Source: Chloroflexota bacterium
GTDB lineage: Bacteria > Chloroflexota > Dehalococcoidia > DSTF01 > RBG-16-68-14
Assembly (NCBI GenBank): GCA_003228685.1
Contig: QIFC01000076.1
Coordinates: 1 to 32,627 of the forward strand
Direction: 5' to 3'
DNA: 32,627 bases
Every line of letters starts with the position of its first letter. Position 1 is the stretch's first letter. The notes below the pieces were generated by a model. It saw nothing but the letters and a program-made list of their open reading frames with translations. It was not told the origin of the DNA and did not search any database. Positions 7,219 to 14,937 of the stretch are shown in pieces. The position numbers and the translations under genes are program-made.

Positions 7219-8263
7219 CGGACAGATCACGCTAGCGCCTCGCGAGCCTGCGATCCCAGACGACGTGCCTGCAAACGGGCCGCTGCAGGACGGGTTCGGC
7301 CGTCTCATCAAAAACCTCCGCATCTCCGTCACCGACCGCTGCAACTTCCGCTGTACCTACTGCATGCCGGAGGAAGGCCTCGTCTGGCTGAAACGCGACG
7401 AGATCCTCTCATACGAGGAGATCGAGCGCCTCACCCGCATCTTCACCGGCATCGGCGTCGAGGAGATCCGCCTCACCGGCGGCGAGCCGCTCGTGCGCCA
7501 CGATCTTCCCGTCCTGATCGAGAAGCTCTCCGGCATGGAGGGCCTGACAAGCCTGAGTCTCACCACGAACGCCTTCTCGCTCAAAGAGATGTGCGGCGAC
7601 CTCGTTGGGGCCGGCCTCCAACGCATCAACGTCAGCATGGACACCCCTGTTCGTGAGAAGTTCAAGCACATCACGCGCCGGGACGCCCTCCCGCAAGTGC
7701 TCGCCGGCCTTGAGGAATGCGAGAAATACCCCCAGCTTTCGCCGATAAAGGTGAACGCCGTCGCCATTCGCGATTTCAGCGAGGAGGACGTCCTCGCCTT
7801 CGCCGAACTGGCGCGGCGTAAGCCCTACGTCGTCCGCTGGATCGAGTTCATGCCGCTGGATGCGGACGGCCAGTGGGAGCGGAAGGACGTCCTCACAGGC
7901 GCAGAAATCCGCGCGATCATCGAGTCGAAGTACGCACTCGAACCTGTGCACGACGACCGCATCGCGGTGGCGCAGCGCTTCCGCTTCGTCGACGGAACGG
8001 GCGAAGTCGGCTTCATCAACCCGGTCAGCGAACCGTTCTGCGAGACCTGCGACCGCGTCCGGCTCACCGCCGATGGCCAGTTCCGCACCTGCCTCTTCTC
8101 CACGTGGGAGACCGACCTCCGCGAACCGCTTCGCTCCGGCGCATCCGACGCCGAGATCGAACGAGTCATCCGCACCGCCGTCTGGCGCAAGGAGATGAAG
8201 CACAAGGTCAACGACCCCGGCTTCCAGCCCGCCTCGCGCAGCATGTCCCAAATCGGCGGCTAG
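7208..8263 (+). CDS. moaA: GTP 3',8-cyclase MoaA
   Basis: Radical SAM enzyme for the first step of molybdenum-cofactor synthesis, turning GTP into 3',8-cyclo-dihydro-GTP. The start chosen is ATG 7208 (MTDDGQ), which overlaps the end of rdgB; upstream in-frame codons would lie deep inside rdgB. It has 351 residues. The N-terminal radical SAM cluster motif is CNFRCTYC (Cys45, 49, 52). The C-terminal second [4Fe-4S] cluster is Cys278, Cys281 and Cys295 (CETC...RTC). The protein ends in the Gly-Gly tail (SQIGG) needed for catalysis in MoaA. moaC, the partner enzyme, lies 1.1 kb downstream in the same run. Confidence 0.97.
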   Translation: MTDDGQITLAPREPAIPDDVPANGPLQDGFGRLIKNLRISVTDRCNFRCTYCMPEEGLVWLKRDEILSYEEIERLTRIFTGIGVEEIRLTGGEPLVRHDLPVLIEKLSGMEGLTSLSLTTNAFSLKEMCGDLVGAGLQRINVSMDTPVREKFKHITRRDALPQVLAGLEECEKYPQLSPIKVNAVAIRDFSEEDVLAFAELARRKPYVVRWIEFMPLDADGQWERKDVLTGAEIRAIIESKYALEPVHDDRIAVAQRFRFVDGTGEVGFINPVSEPFCETCDRVRLTADGQFRTCLFSTWETDLREPLRSGASDAEIERVIRTAVWRKEMKHKVNDPGFQPASRSMSQIGG

Positions 8264-8278
8264 CCCGCCCTACGCATC

Positions 8279-8758
8279 ATGCCCACCACCGGCGCGGTCT
8301 GTTACATCCGCCAAAACGGTCGCGTCCTCTTGCAGCTCAAGGCTGAGGGGCGGTTTGGTGGCGGCTGGTGGAACGCCCCCGGTGGCAAGCTTGATGATGG
8401 AGAGACTGCGGAGGAAGCCGTCACGCGTGAGGTCGAAGAAGAGACCAGCCTGAGCGTGACCGACCTGCACCAACATGGCACGCTCACGTTCTACTTCGGC
8501 GACACCAACGAGCCAGACTACCTCGTCCACGTGTTCTCGGCGGCGCAGTTCGCGGGCGAACCGCGCGACTCTGAGGAGGGTCGCCTGGAGTGGTTCGACG
8601 AGGAAGCCCTCCCCTACGACCGGATGTGGCCCGACGATCACATCTGGCTGCCGGACTTGCTCGCTGGCCGGAGCTTTCGCGGGACGTTCTACCTCACCGC
8701 CGACTACAAGCGCATCGTGTCGTATGAGTACGAGCTGCTTAATCAGCCAGCGCAATGA
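8279..8758 (+). CDS. NUDIX hydrolase (MTH1/MutT-like)
   Basis: A 159-residue Nudix pyrophosphohydrolase. The Nudix box is intact: GGKLDDGETAEEAVTREVEEETSL, given here as G-x5-E-x7-REVEEE starting near residue 35. It is preceded by GGGWWNAPGG, which resembles the MTH1 (8-oxo-dGTP/2-OH-dATP diphosphatase) subgroup more than RppH or ADP-ribose enzymes. The C-terminal YDRMWPDDHIWLP segment is also MTH1-like. It follows moaA by 15 bases. Together with rdgB, two nucleotide-pool cleaning enzymes sit in this run. The exact substrate is an inference. Confidence 0.88.
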   Translation: MPTTGAVCYIRQNGRVLLQLKAEGRFGGGWWNAPGGKLDDGETAEEAVTREVEEETSLSVTDLHQHGTLTFYFGDTNEPDYLVHVFSAAQFAGEPRDSEEGRLEWFDEEALPYDRMWPDDHIWLPDLLAGRSFRGTFYLTADYKRIVSYEYELLNQPAQ

Positions 8759-8812
8759 GCAGGACCGGCGTCTCAATCGCCCTGCCATCTCTGGGCGCCT
8801 AACACCTGCCTG

Positions 8813-9148
8813 ATGTTGCCAAATGCGGGCCGGGCTATCATTCCACAAGAGAAGTTGCGCGACTATCTCACGTCCACCGCTCATCCCATCGGACGATTCA
8901 AGGCCGCGTTCTTTCGAGGCCTCGGGTATACTGAGGAGAACTGGCAGGCAATCGACGCAGCGCTTCGTTTGCAACACCTGCCATTAGACGCGCGAGAGGA
9001 AGCGTCAACGTCGTATGGAAGGAAGTTCACGGTCTCAGCGACGCTTCAGGGCCCTGCCGGAGAGGCCATCGTGACGTCGGTGTGGGTAATTCGCACAGGA
9101 GAAAATGTCCCTCGCTTCGTGACCGCATATCCTGGAAGCAGCCGATGA
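8813..9148 (+). CDS. DUF6883-like protein, possible toxin-like partner
   Basis: A 111-residue protein beginning MLPNAGRAIIPQEKL. It has features I associate with DUF6883: the LPNA...IP.EKL.DYL start, HPIGRFKAAFFRGLGYTEENW in the middle, and a final VWVIRTGENVPRFVTAYP. The function of that family is not established. Its stop overlaps the start of the next gene in ATGA, so the two are translated as a pair. It is preceded by a 54-base gap after the NUDIX gene with no clear Shine-Dalgarno. The assignment is from memory of the family pattern, without a database search. Confidence 0.72.
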   Translation: MLPNAGRAIIPQEKLRDYLTSTAHPIGRFKAAFFRGLGYTEENWQAIDAALRLQHLPLDAREEASTSYGRKFTVSATLQGPAGEAIVTSVWVIRTGENVPRFVTAYPGSSR

Positions 9149-9366
9149 CATACAAACCTCTTGATACCGTAGTTCTGAAACGAGACCTCCCCGAGCACGG
9201 CCTGTGTGAGGGAGATCTTGCCGTTGTCGTCGAGACCTACGATCCAGACGGCGTCGAGGTGGAGTTCGTAGCGCCATCCGGCGAGACGCGCGCGGTGCTC
9301 ACGCTGAACTTACTAGACGTAAGGAACGTCGCGGCAGACGATATCGTCTCCGTTCGTCCTGCGTGA
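9145..9366 (+). CDS. DUF4926-like small protein
   Basis: A 73-residue protein, start ATG 9145 overlapping the previous stop (ATGA). The pattern [24 protein letters not shown] and then [18 protein letters not shown] is that of DUF4926, a small beta-rich (SH3-like) domain. In other bacteria it is often found beside DUF6883-type genes, which suggests a paired function such as toxin and antidote. No activity has been shown that I know of. It is followed 16 bases later by moaC. Confidence 0.75.
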   Translation: MTYKPLDTVVLKRDLPEHGLCEGDLAVVVETYDPDGVEVEFVAPSGETRAVLTLNLLDVRNVAADDIVSVRPA

Positions 9367-9382
9367 CTACCGGCTTCAACCA

Positions 9383-9871
9383 ATGACAACGGATCCACGC
9401 CAACTATCCCACACAGACGAACAGGGCCACGCGCGCATGGTCGACGTCTCCGCAAAGGCCGATACCGATCGCGAAGCGATCGCGCGGGGTGTCATTCGCA
9501 TGCAGCCAGAGACGCTGGCGTTGATCCAGTCCGGAGGCGTGCCCAAAGGCGATGTCATCGGCGTCGCGCGTCTCGCGGGCATCATGGCGGCCAAGCGCAC
9601 GCACGAACTGATCCCGCTTTGCCACCCCTTGCTGCTCACGGATATCGGCGTCGACATCACGCCAAACGAAGCCGAGAGCGTGCTCGATATCAGCGCCACC
9701 GTGCGCACCACGGGTAAGACCGGCGTAGAGATGGAAGCGCTCACGGCAGTCACGATTGCTGCCCTCACCGTGTACGACATGTGCAAAGCCGTCGACCGCG
9801 GCATGCGTATCGAGTCCGTACGCCTGGCCGAGAAGCGCGGCGGCAGAAGCGGCGAGATCGTCCTCAAGTAG
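9383..9871 (+). CDS. moaC: Cyclic pyranopterin monophosphate synthase MoaC
   Basis: Second step of molybdenum-cofactor synthesis: turns the MoaA product into cyclic pyranopterin monophosphate. At 162 residues it matches the family length. Diagnostic segments are [16 protein letters not shown] at the N-terminus, [17 protein letters not shown] in the middle, and [19 protein letters not shown] followed by [11 protein letters not shown]. The protein ends in KRGGRSG. It is separated from moaA by the NUDIX and DUF6883/DUF4926 genes but remains on the same strand with short gaps. Confidence 0.97.
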   Translation: MTTDPRQLSHTDEQGHARMVDVSAKADTDREAIARGVIRMQPETLALIQSGGVPKGDVIGVARLAGIMAAKRTHELIPLCHPLLLTDIGVDITPNEAESVLDISATVRTTGKTGVEMEALTAVTIAALTVYDMCKAVDRGMRIESVRLAEKRGGRSGEIVLK

Positions 9872-9905
9872 GCCTTGCGGAAGGCCCGCGCGCCCAGCGC
9901 CGGCC

Positions 9906-10295
9906 CTAAGGCTTCACTGTCGCTTCTGGTGTCGGAGCCACCGCCGTCTCAGTCGCCAGCGGCGGTGTCGGCGAAGGCGTTACTTCTGCTGTGGCCGTCG
10001 GCTCGAGCACTGGCTCGTCCGTCGCCGTCGGTGCCGGTGTATCCAACACAGGCACGTCGGTCTCGATCGGTACGTCCGTCGGTACGTTTGCGCCGGGCCC
10101 AACATCGACAGCCGTCGGTACAGCCGTGGGCTCATCTTCGTCCAGAGAGCCGCTTCCTCCGCCGCAAACGCTCGAAACGAGCACGGCCAGGATCGCGAGC
10201 GCCATCCCTCCCGCGATGCCGGTCAGGATGATCCGGCGCCACGAGTTGCGGCTGCCGAGCCATCGCTGGGAGCTGGACTGATCGCGCTGCCCCAC
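9906..10295 (-). CDS. Membrane-anchored protein with Pro/Thr/Ala-rich exterior
   Basis: A 129-residue protein with no recognised family. The N-terminus is basic (MGQRDQSSSQRWLGSRNSWRR). One hydrophobic segment follows at about residues 22-43, and then VCGGGSGS. The remaining ~80 residues are low-complexity Pro, Thr, Val, Ala and Glu with repeats of the type PTAVPT, TDVPVLDTP and PSPTPP. This is the layout of a signal-anchored exported protein whose tail acts as a flexible wall or surface linker with no folded domain. The same kind of linker occurs in the cupredoxin gene at 13139. It converges on moaC. The adjacent minus-strand gene ends 6 bases upstream, so the two are probably cotranscribed. 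Confidence 0.6.
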   Translation of the reverse strand: MGQRDQSSSQRWLGSRNSWRRIILTGIAGGMALAILAVLVSSVCGGGSGSLDEDEPTAVPTAVDVGPGANVPTDVPIETDVPVLDTPAPTATDEPVLEPTATAEVTPSPTPPLATETAVAPTPEATVKP

Positions 10296-10301
10296 GGCGG
10301 C

Positions 10302-10682
10302 CTACGCGCTGCGCTCCATCAGCTCCTCCGTGATGCGTGTCAGCGCATCGTAGGCCAATGCTAGGTAGTCGCGCGGATGTAGCTCGTCCAGCTTCGTCAG
10401 CGTCTCATCGCGAGCGGACACCGGGTCCTCCACATCCTCGGAGAAGTCGATATGCATCTTCAATTCGTACAGTTCGCCGTCCTCGCACACCACAACGCAG
10501 CCGCGCTCCGGCGAGTCTGACGCCTCCGCCTCTACTTCGATCGCGTTCGTGAAAAAGGCGCCCGGAAACGGTGGAAACGGCCGCAATGCGCCCGCCGCCT
10601 CATGCAACAGCTCACGTAGCTGCAGCGCGGAGCGGTCCAGGATCATGTCCGCCTGGTTCTTGCGAGCCATCGCGTCGTCCAT
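10302..10682 (-). CDS. Hypothetical protein, ~126 aa
   Basis: No family recognised. The protein is acidic and apparently soluble: a helical N-terminal part (DRSALQLRELLHEAAGAL), a central beta-like part (GCVVVCEDGELYELKMHIDFSED) and a helical C-terminal part (YLALAYDALTRITEELMERSA). The start is uncertain between GTG 10685, ATG 10682 and ATG 10670. It is divergent from the radical SAM gene, and the LexA-type box lies between the two starts (52 bases from this start), so it could be a second target of that site. Confidence 0.6.
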   Translation of the reverse strand: MDDAMARKNQADMILDRSALQLRELLHEAAGALRPFPPFPGAFFTNAIEVEAEASDSPERGCVVVCEDGELYELKMHIDFSEDVEDPVSARDETLTKLDELHPRDYLALAYDALTRITEELMERSA

Positions 10683-10727
10683 CACAACGATTATAGAAGT
10701 GGCTCTCCTGATGTGGTAGCGCAGCCC

Positions 10728-10757
10728 TTGACAAGAACAGGTGTTCTAAGTTACTAT
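10728..10757 (+). promoter_or_regulatory. Promoter of the Rv2578c-like radical SAM gene
   Basis: Perfect TTGACA at 10728-10733 and TACTAT at 10752-10757 with an 18-bp spacer, 32 bases before the ATG. A GGAGG Shine-Dalgarno at 10780-10784 follows. The spacer holds the LexA-type palindrome. Confidence 0.8.
10734..10747 (+). promoter_or_regulatory. LexA (SOS) box in the promoter spacer
   Basis: AGAACAGGTGTTCT: six-base arms AGAACA and TGTTCT are perfect inverted repeats, and the core matches GAAC-N4-GTTC, the LexA site of Gram-positive and actinobacterial type. It lies exactly between the -35 and -10, where a bound repressor would block RNA polymerase. This makes the downstream gene a predicted DNA-damage-induced gene. 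Confidence 0.75.
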
Positions 10758-10789
10758 CGACATCCGTCCGATCTGCACTGGAGGATCCA

Positions 10790-11686
10790 ATGCCCCAAGT
10801 CACCTTCGAAGAGATCGAGTGCAAGAGCGCGCTCAACCACATCAACATCCCAGACATGTCGCAGCTTCGCTGGAGCCTCAACCCCTATCGAGGCTGCCAG
10901 CACGCCTGCGTCTACTGCTTCGCCCGCGGCAACCACGAGTTCCTCGGCTACGACACCGGCCGCGACTTCAACGAGCGCGTCATCGTCAAGACGAACCTGG
11001 TGCCCGTCCTCAAGCGCGAGCTACGCCGCTCCGGCTGGAAACGCGAAGCTGTTACCATCGGCACCGCCTGCGACCCATACCAACAGGCCGAACTCAAGTA
11101 CGGACTCACACGCGGCGCCCTCCAGGCGTTCGCGGCCCACGCCAACCCCTGCTCGATCATCACGAAATCGCCCGCTATCGAACGCGACCTCTCCATCTTG
11201 CTCGAACTCTCCCGCGTTGCCGATTGCACCGTGATCTTCAGCATTCCTACGTTGCGCGAAGAGATCTGGCGTCACATCGAGCCGGAGACGCCCAAGCCCA
11301 GCAGCAGGCTCGCAGCGCTCTCGACGCTCTCCGAAGCGGGTGTCCGCTGCGGCGTCATGCTCGCGCCCATCATCCCCGGCCTCACAGACGACGCGGAGAA
11401 CATGGAGACAGTCGTGCAAGCCGCCCGCGACAACGGTGCCGGCTTCGTCGGAGATAACGTCCTCTACCTCAAGCGGGGCACCAAGGAGTGGTTCATGCCG
11501 TTCCTGCGGGAGACCTACCCGCACCTGCTCCCGACGTACGAGCGCTTCTATCGCGGCGCGTTCGCGCCCAAGGCCCATTCGGAGGACGTCACCGCCGCAG
11601 TTCAGCGCCTGAGAGAGCGCCTGGGCATGACGCCAAACCAACTTCCTTCCCGCGAGCCCACGGGCCAACTCCAGCTCGCCGTCTAG
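10790..11686 (+). CDS. Rv2578c-like radical SAM protein (SPL-related)
   Basis: A 298-residue radical SAM enzyme. The cluster motif is NPYRGCQHACVYCFAR (Cys36, 40, 43), a CxxxCxxC triad in the form typical of the Rv2578c family, distantly related to spore photoproduct lyase. Other family marks are GTACDPYQQAELKYGLTR, ITKSPAIERD, the central MLAPIIPGLTD and GDNVLYLKRGTKEWF. The reaction of this family is not known. The start has a strong GGAGG 5 bases upstream. The promoter with a LexA-type box points to a role in DNA-damage response. I recall that the mycobacterial homologue is listed among LexA-controlled genes, which would fit. Confidence 0.88.
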   Translation: MPQVTFEEIECKSALNHINIPDMSQLRWSLNPYRGCQHACVYCFARGNHEFLGYDTGRDFNERVIVKTNLVPVLKRELRRSGWKREAVTIGTACDPYQQAELKYGLTRGALQAFAAHANPCSIITKSPAIERDLSILLELSRVADCTVIFSIPTLREEIWRHIEPETPKPSSRLAALSTLSEAGVRCGVMLAPIIPGLTDDAENMETVVQAARDNGAGFVGDNVLYLKRGTKEWFMPFLRETYPHLLPTYERFYRGAFAPKAHSEDVTAAVQRLRERLGMTPNQLPSREPTGQLQLAV

Positions 11687-11811
11687 GCACCATGCCCGGG
11701 AGCGCCATTTGGCAAGCCATCTCGGGTCGAACGGCCCTTTCGCCCCGCCCCCCATACGATCGATAGTAATGCTAGGGCAACGGCCACGGTTATGCTCTTA
11801 GAGGAGTGCGT

Positions 11812-12171
11812 ATGGCGCCTGTTCAAAGCTCCAGATCGATACGGAAGAGGTTCCCGCTTGCGCTGGCGATATCGCCGCTTGTGCTCGTGCTGGCGATTCT
11901 GGCCGGTACGCTCTTCCTTAACAACTGGTCGGCGCACGGTGAGCCAAGTCAATCTCAACCTCCCGTAATCTTCGTCGACGAGGATGGCATCTGCCATCTC
12001 TTATCTCCCTCTTGCGCCGAACTCCTCACCGTATCCACAGGTTGGTCCGCCGGCGATGCGTCAATCACGACCATGCCGGACATGGCGCTTCGCGCCATCA
12101 GACCTGCGACAGCCACCATCCCCACCGAAGCCCTCTGGCTTCCGCCCTCACCACCTCCTCGCGCCGCATAG
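11812..12171 (+). CDS. Small signal-anchored hypothetical protein, 119 aa
   Basis: No family recognised. The start at ATG 11812 is preferred over GTG 11806 because GAGGA lies 6 bases upstream of the ATG. The N-terminus is basic (SSRSIRKRF), followed by a hydrophobic stretch at about residues 15-36 (LALAISPLVLVLAILAGTLF), a signal anchor or uncleaved signal. The short exterior has two cysteines (DGICHLLSPSCAELL) and a Pro-rich end. It sits before the DsbA/cupredoxin/VKOR group of exported redox proteins. Confidence is limited because codon use is less regular than in the neighbours. Confidence 0.5.
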   Translation: MAPVQSSRSIRKRFPLALAISPLVLVLAILAGTLFLNNWSAHGEPSQSQPPVIFVDEDGICHLLSPSCAELLTVSTGWSAGDASITTMPDMALRAIRPATATIPTEALWLPPSPPPRAA

Positions 12172-12315
12172 CGTCACCGTAACCACAACCTGACCACACT
12201 TGCTGGCAGGAGGTGGCTGCTGCGTGCCTCCGGCACACTCCAGGCCTGTAGAGCCGGTCCCACGCGGCCGACAGTTGAAGCGCCTCCAGCCGGCCAGACT
12301 CACGGGAGGAACATC

Positions 12316-13034
12316 ATGCCTAGAAAGAAGTCAAAGCGAAACCGGAGGCCCCGCTCGCACAGCTTCGTTCGCAAGCTGACGCGAGGACCGGGACTCATCG
12401 GACTGATGATCGTCGGCGCCTTCGCCGCGTTTGCCGCGGTCATCGTGGTCTCAGAACTCAGCCAGAGCGGGCGCGGCATCGAGCGTATCCAGGAGATCAG
12501 CGCCGAGGGCCGCACGCGAGGCGCGGTCGACGCCCCCGTCGCCATTATCGAGTTTGCGGACTCCAGTGCCCGATGTGCAGGCGCTTCGCCGAGACGACAG
12601 GAAGCCAGATCGAGGAAGAGTACGTGGCCGCGGGCCTCGTCCGCATGGAGTTCCGCAACGTGGCCTTCCTCGGCACGGAATCGGTGCTGGCGGCAGGGGC
12701 CGCCCAGTGCGCGAACGACCAGGGGATGTTTTGGGAGTACCATGACACGCTCTTCGACGAGCAGCGCGGCGAAAACAGCGGCAGGTTTTCTCCAAATCGT
12801 CTGAAACGATTCGCGGGCGACATCGGCCTCGAGCAACAGACGTTCGACGAATGCCTCGACACCGGCCGCCACCTGCAACTCGTCCTGGACGAGACAGAGG
12901 CGGCGCAGGATGCCGGTGTCAACTCTACTCCTTGGCTCTTCGTCAATGGAGAAACGGTGAAGGGCGCCCAACCCTTCGATGTGTTTCAGCAGGTTATCGA
13001 AGAGAAGCTGCGAGAGGCACGAGGGCCATCATGA
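12316..13034 (+). pseudogene. DsbA-like thioredoxin-fold protein, frameshifted at its CxxC motif
   Basis: Would be a membrane-anchored thiol:disulfide oxidoreductase of about 239 residues. The first frame (ATG 12316, after GGGAGGAAC) gives a basic N-terminus, one membrane segment (residues ~27-50) and RGAVDAPVAIIEFAD to residue 82. The expected continuation FQCPMCRRFAE is present only in another frame, starting just after position 12562. Adding one T there restores TTC CAG TGC CCG ATG TGC, so a single-base deletion has hit the redox motif itself. The rest, to the stop at 13034, is well conserved (VAFLGTESVLAAGAAQCA, then GVNSTPWLFVNG with the cis-Pro). Without correction the product ends at 12804 in an unrelated frame. 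It could be a true pseudogene or a sequencing error. A cupredoxin and the VKOR oxidase follow. Confidence 0.82.
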
Positions 13035-13138
13035 GCAGTCAAGTTTCGGACCGAGCCGCGGGTGACACGGACCCCGGCGGCCGGTAGCACGCGACGGCGA
13101 ACCGGGGGATCCGAACGTGGCAGAAGGAGGCCGCGGGA

Positions 13139-13732
13139 ATGCATAGGAGACGCTGGCTATCGATTGCAGGCGTCGTCGCGGCGGTATCGCTAACGCTCCT
13201 CGTCGCCACGTGCGGCGGCGGTGGCGACGACCGAAAACAAGCGGCGTCCACGGCAACAGAGGTTACGGCGACGTCGGGTCAGACCCCGGCTCAAGCGGCG
13301 CCCACAACGACGGACGTAGTGGCGACGCAGCCGCCAGTTCCGACCCCGGTCCCAGCGGAGCCCACAGCGACGGAGCCACCTGTTCCGACCCCGGTCGAGC
13401 GGGTAATCGTGGATGTCCCACACTGGGAATGGGAGATGAGAGTCTCGACAGACACTGCACCAGCGGGCACGGTGACCTTCAACGCCATCAATGAAGGGAC
13501 CATCGTCCACAACCTCAGGCTGACCAAGACCAGCCTCGCGCCGGACGCGCTGCCCTTGGACGGCTTCATGGCCGATGAAGCGCAGTTGGACATTCGGGCT
13601 GCGACCGGGGACCTGGACGCGGGCGAGTCGGAGGAACTGACCGCCGAGCTGGAGCCGGGCAGCTACGTGCTCTTCTGCAACATCGCCGCTCACTACCAGT
13701 CCGGTCTGTACGCTGGATTTGCAGTGGGGTAG
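13139..13732 (+). CDS. Exported cupredoxin (plastocyanin-like), axial ligand Leu
   Basis: A 197-residue protein. The N-terminus is basic with a hydrophobic segment (residues 8-24) ending LVATC; Cys25 may be a lipid-modified cysteine, although Thr before it is not the classic lipobox. A Pro/Thr/Ala/Val linker with repeated VPTPV and PTATEPP follows to residue ~87. The last 100 residues form a cupredoxin domain: APAGTVTFNAINEGTIVHNLRL with His124, and ELEPGSYVLFCNIAAHYQSGLYAGF with Cys180 and His185. The position ten residues after the cysteine, usually the axial Met, is Leu190. Role: likely a periplasmic or surface electron carrier. It is preceded by AGAAGGAGG about 8 bases before the start and lies between the DsbA-like gene and VKOR. 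Confidence 0.85.
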   Translation: MHRRRWLSIAGVVAAVSLTLLVATCGGGGDDRKQAASTATEVTATSGQTPAQAAPTTTDVVATQPPVPTPVPAEPTATEPPVPTPVERVIVDVPHWEWEMRVSTDTAPAGTVTFNAINEGTIVHNLRLTKTSLAPDALPLDGFMADEAQLDIRAATGDLDAGESEELTAELEPGSYVLFCNIAAHYQSGLYAGFAVG

Positions 13733-13825
13733 AGTTCCGGGCCTACCGCCTAGTCGAAAGGCATAGCTATCGACGAGGGAGGACGAGGATCGACATGAGA
13801 ATTGACAGGTGTATGCGAGGCCTAG

Positions 13826-14344
13826 ATGTCTGTGAGAAGTGAGGGCGTCGTTGCGGGTCGTCGCGGTGGAACATCAATCATCACCCAACTCCCAGCATGG
13901 GCGGCGCTCGCTCTCGCCTTCGTCGGGATGGGTATTTCTGCCTATCTATCGTTCGTGCACTTCAACGGCCTCCCCCTCTACTGCGAAGGCGCGGGCGGTT
14001 GCCACACCGTCCAGTCCAGCGAGTACGCGACGGTGCTCGGCGTGCCGGTCGCATTGCTCGGCTTCATTCTCTATGCGAGCATCTTCGCGGCAAGCGTGAT
14101 TGGGCTAGGCGGCGCCGGAGTATGGATCAGTGGCTGGGCCGCTGATCGTGCGCCATTCATGGTATTCGGCCTGGCCCTCTCTGGGGTCCTCTACTCCGGC
14201 TACCTGACCTGGCTCGAGCTGTACCGCATCCACGCCGTCTGCGCCTGGTGCGTCGCTTCCGCCTCTCTGCTGGCCAGCATCTTCGTGATCGCAACGGTTC
14301 AAGTCATTACTTCCGGCCGCTGGAGAGATGTCGACATGGAGTAG
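13826..14344 (+). CDS. VKOR family quinone-linked disulfide oxidase
   Basis: A 172-residue integral membrane protein with four hydrophobic segments (about 24-44, 70-95, 110-132, 143-163). The VKOR cysteines are all there: loop pair Cys53 and Cys59 (LYCEGAGGCHTVQSSEYATVLGVP, including the conserved Ser after the second Cys) and the active-site pair Cys139-xx-Cys142 (AVCAWC). In bacteria lacking DsbB, this protein reoxidises a DsbA-like partner and passes electrons to quinone. Here the neighbouring partner gene (12316) is frameshifted. The start at ATG 13826 has only a weak upstream site. It lies about 90 bases after the cupredoxin gene. Confidence 0.93.
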   Translation: MSVRSEGVVAGRRGGTSIITQLPAWAALALAFVGMGISAYLSFVHFNGLPLYCEGAGGCHTVQSSEYATVLGVPVALLGFILYASIFAASVIGLGGAGVWISGWAADRAPFMVFGLALSGVLYSGYLTWLELYRIHAVCAWCVASASLLASIFVIATVQVITSGRWRDVDME

Positions 14345-14389
14345 CTGCAACCCTGGCAACGGCGTGTCGTGTCGAGCTATGATCGACGT

Positions 14390-14830
14390 ATGAGGATCGC
14401 GCTCGGCAGCGATGATCGCACGCACCTGACCGACTTCCTTGCGGCGGAGTTGGAACGACGCGGGCATCAGGTCGCGCTCATAGGGCCGCCGGCCGGCGAT
14501 GACGTCGAGTGGGCCGATGTCGCGGCGCAACTCGCCCGCACAGTTTCCGATGGCGCCAATGATCAAGGTGTGCTCTGCTGCTGGACCGGTACCGGCGTCA
14601 GCATGGCCGCGAATAAGGTGCCTGGCATTCGCGCCGCCCTGTGTCGCGATGCGGAGACCGCGCGCGGCGCCCGGCGCTGGAACGACGCCAACGTCCTCTG
14701 CCTCAGCCTGCGCGCCACGTCTGAGGTCGTCGCCAAAGAGATCCTCGATGCCTGGTTCGAGGCTGAGCCTGATGCGTCTGAGGCTGCGAATGTCGCCAAG
14801 GTCAACGCGCTGGACACCAAGCGCAGCTAG
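14390..14830 (+). CDS. rpiB: Ribose-5-phosphate isomerase B (RpiB/LacA/LacB family)
   Basis: Interconverts ribose 5-phosphate and ribulose 5-phosphate in the pentose phosphate pathway. It has 146 residues from ATG 14390 (MRIALGSDDR), the standard RpiB start; an upstream in-frame codon would only add seven atypical residues. The family core is clear: NDQGVLCCWTGTGVSMAANKVPGIRAALC, in which the catalytic cysteine is kept but the usual CGTG reads CWTG. It is followed by NDANVLCLSLR. This CWTG form occurs in a subgroup of RpiB-like proteins whose true sugar may differ, so sugar specificity is uncertain. Confidence 0.9.
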   Translation: MRIALGSDDRTHLTDFLAAELERRGHQVALIGPPAGDDVEWADVAAQLARTVSDGANDQGVLCCWTGTGVSMAANKVPGIRAALCRDAETARGARRWNDANVLCLSLRATSEVVAKEILDAWFEAEPDASEAANVAKVNALDTKRS

Positions 14831-14937
14831 TTCGCCGTCGACCGCTCGCAGCGTCAGAAGGACGCCCTCCACATTGCCCCGTCACGCCTTGAATACAAAA
14901 GATTGACTCTATCCCTCGTCTGCGCTGGAATGAGGCC

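Noticed and set aside
9871..9886. GGCCTT-GCGG-AAGGCC hairpin after moaC as a terminator
   Set aside because: Only a 6-bp stem and no T-run; too weak to call, although a moaC terminator is expected hereabouts.
13031..13087. An 18-codon ORF (starting MSSQVSDRAAG) overlapping the DsbA-like stop in ATGA
   Set aside because: Coupling-type overlap, but it is very short, without any recognisable feature, and within a GC-rich spacer; likely chance.
13803..13808. TTGACA at 13803 as a -35 for VKOR
   Set aside because: No -10 fits within 16-19 bp before the start codon at 13826.
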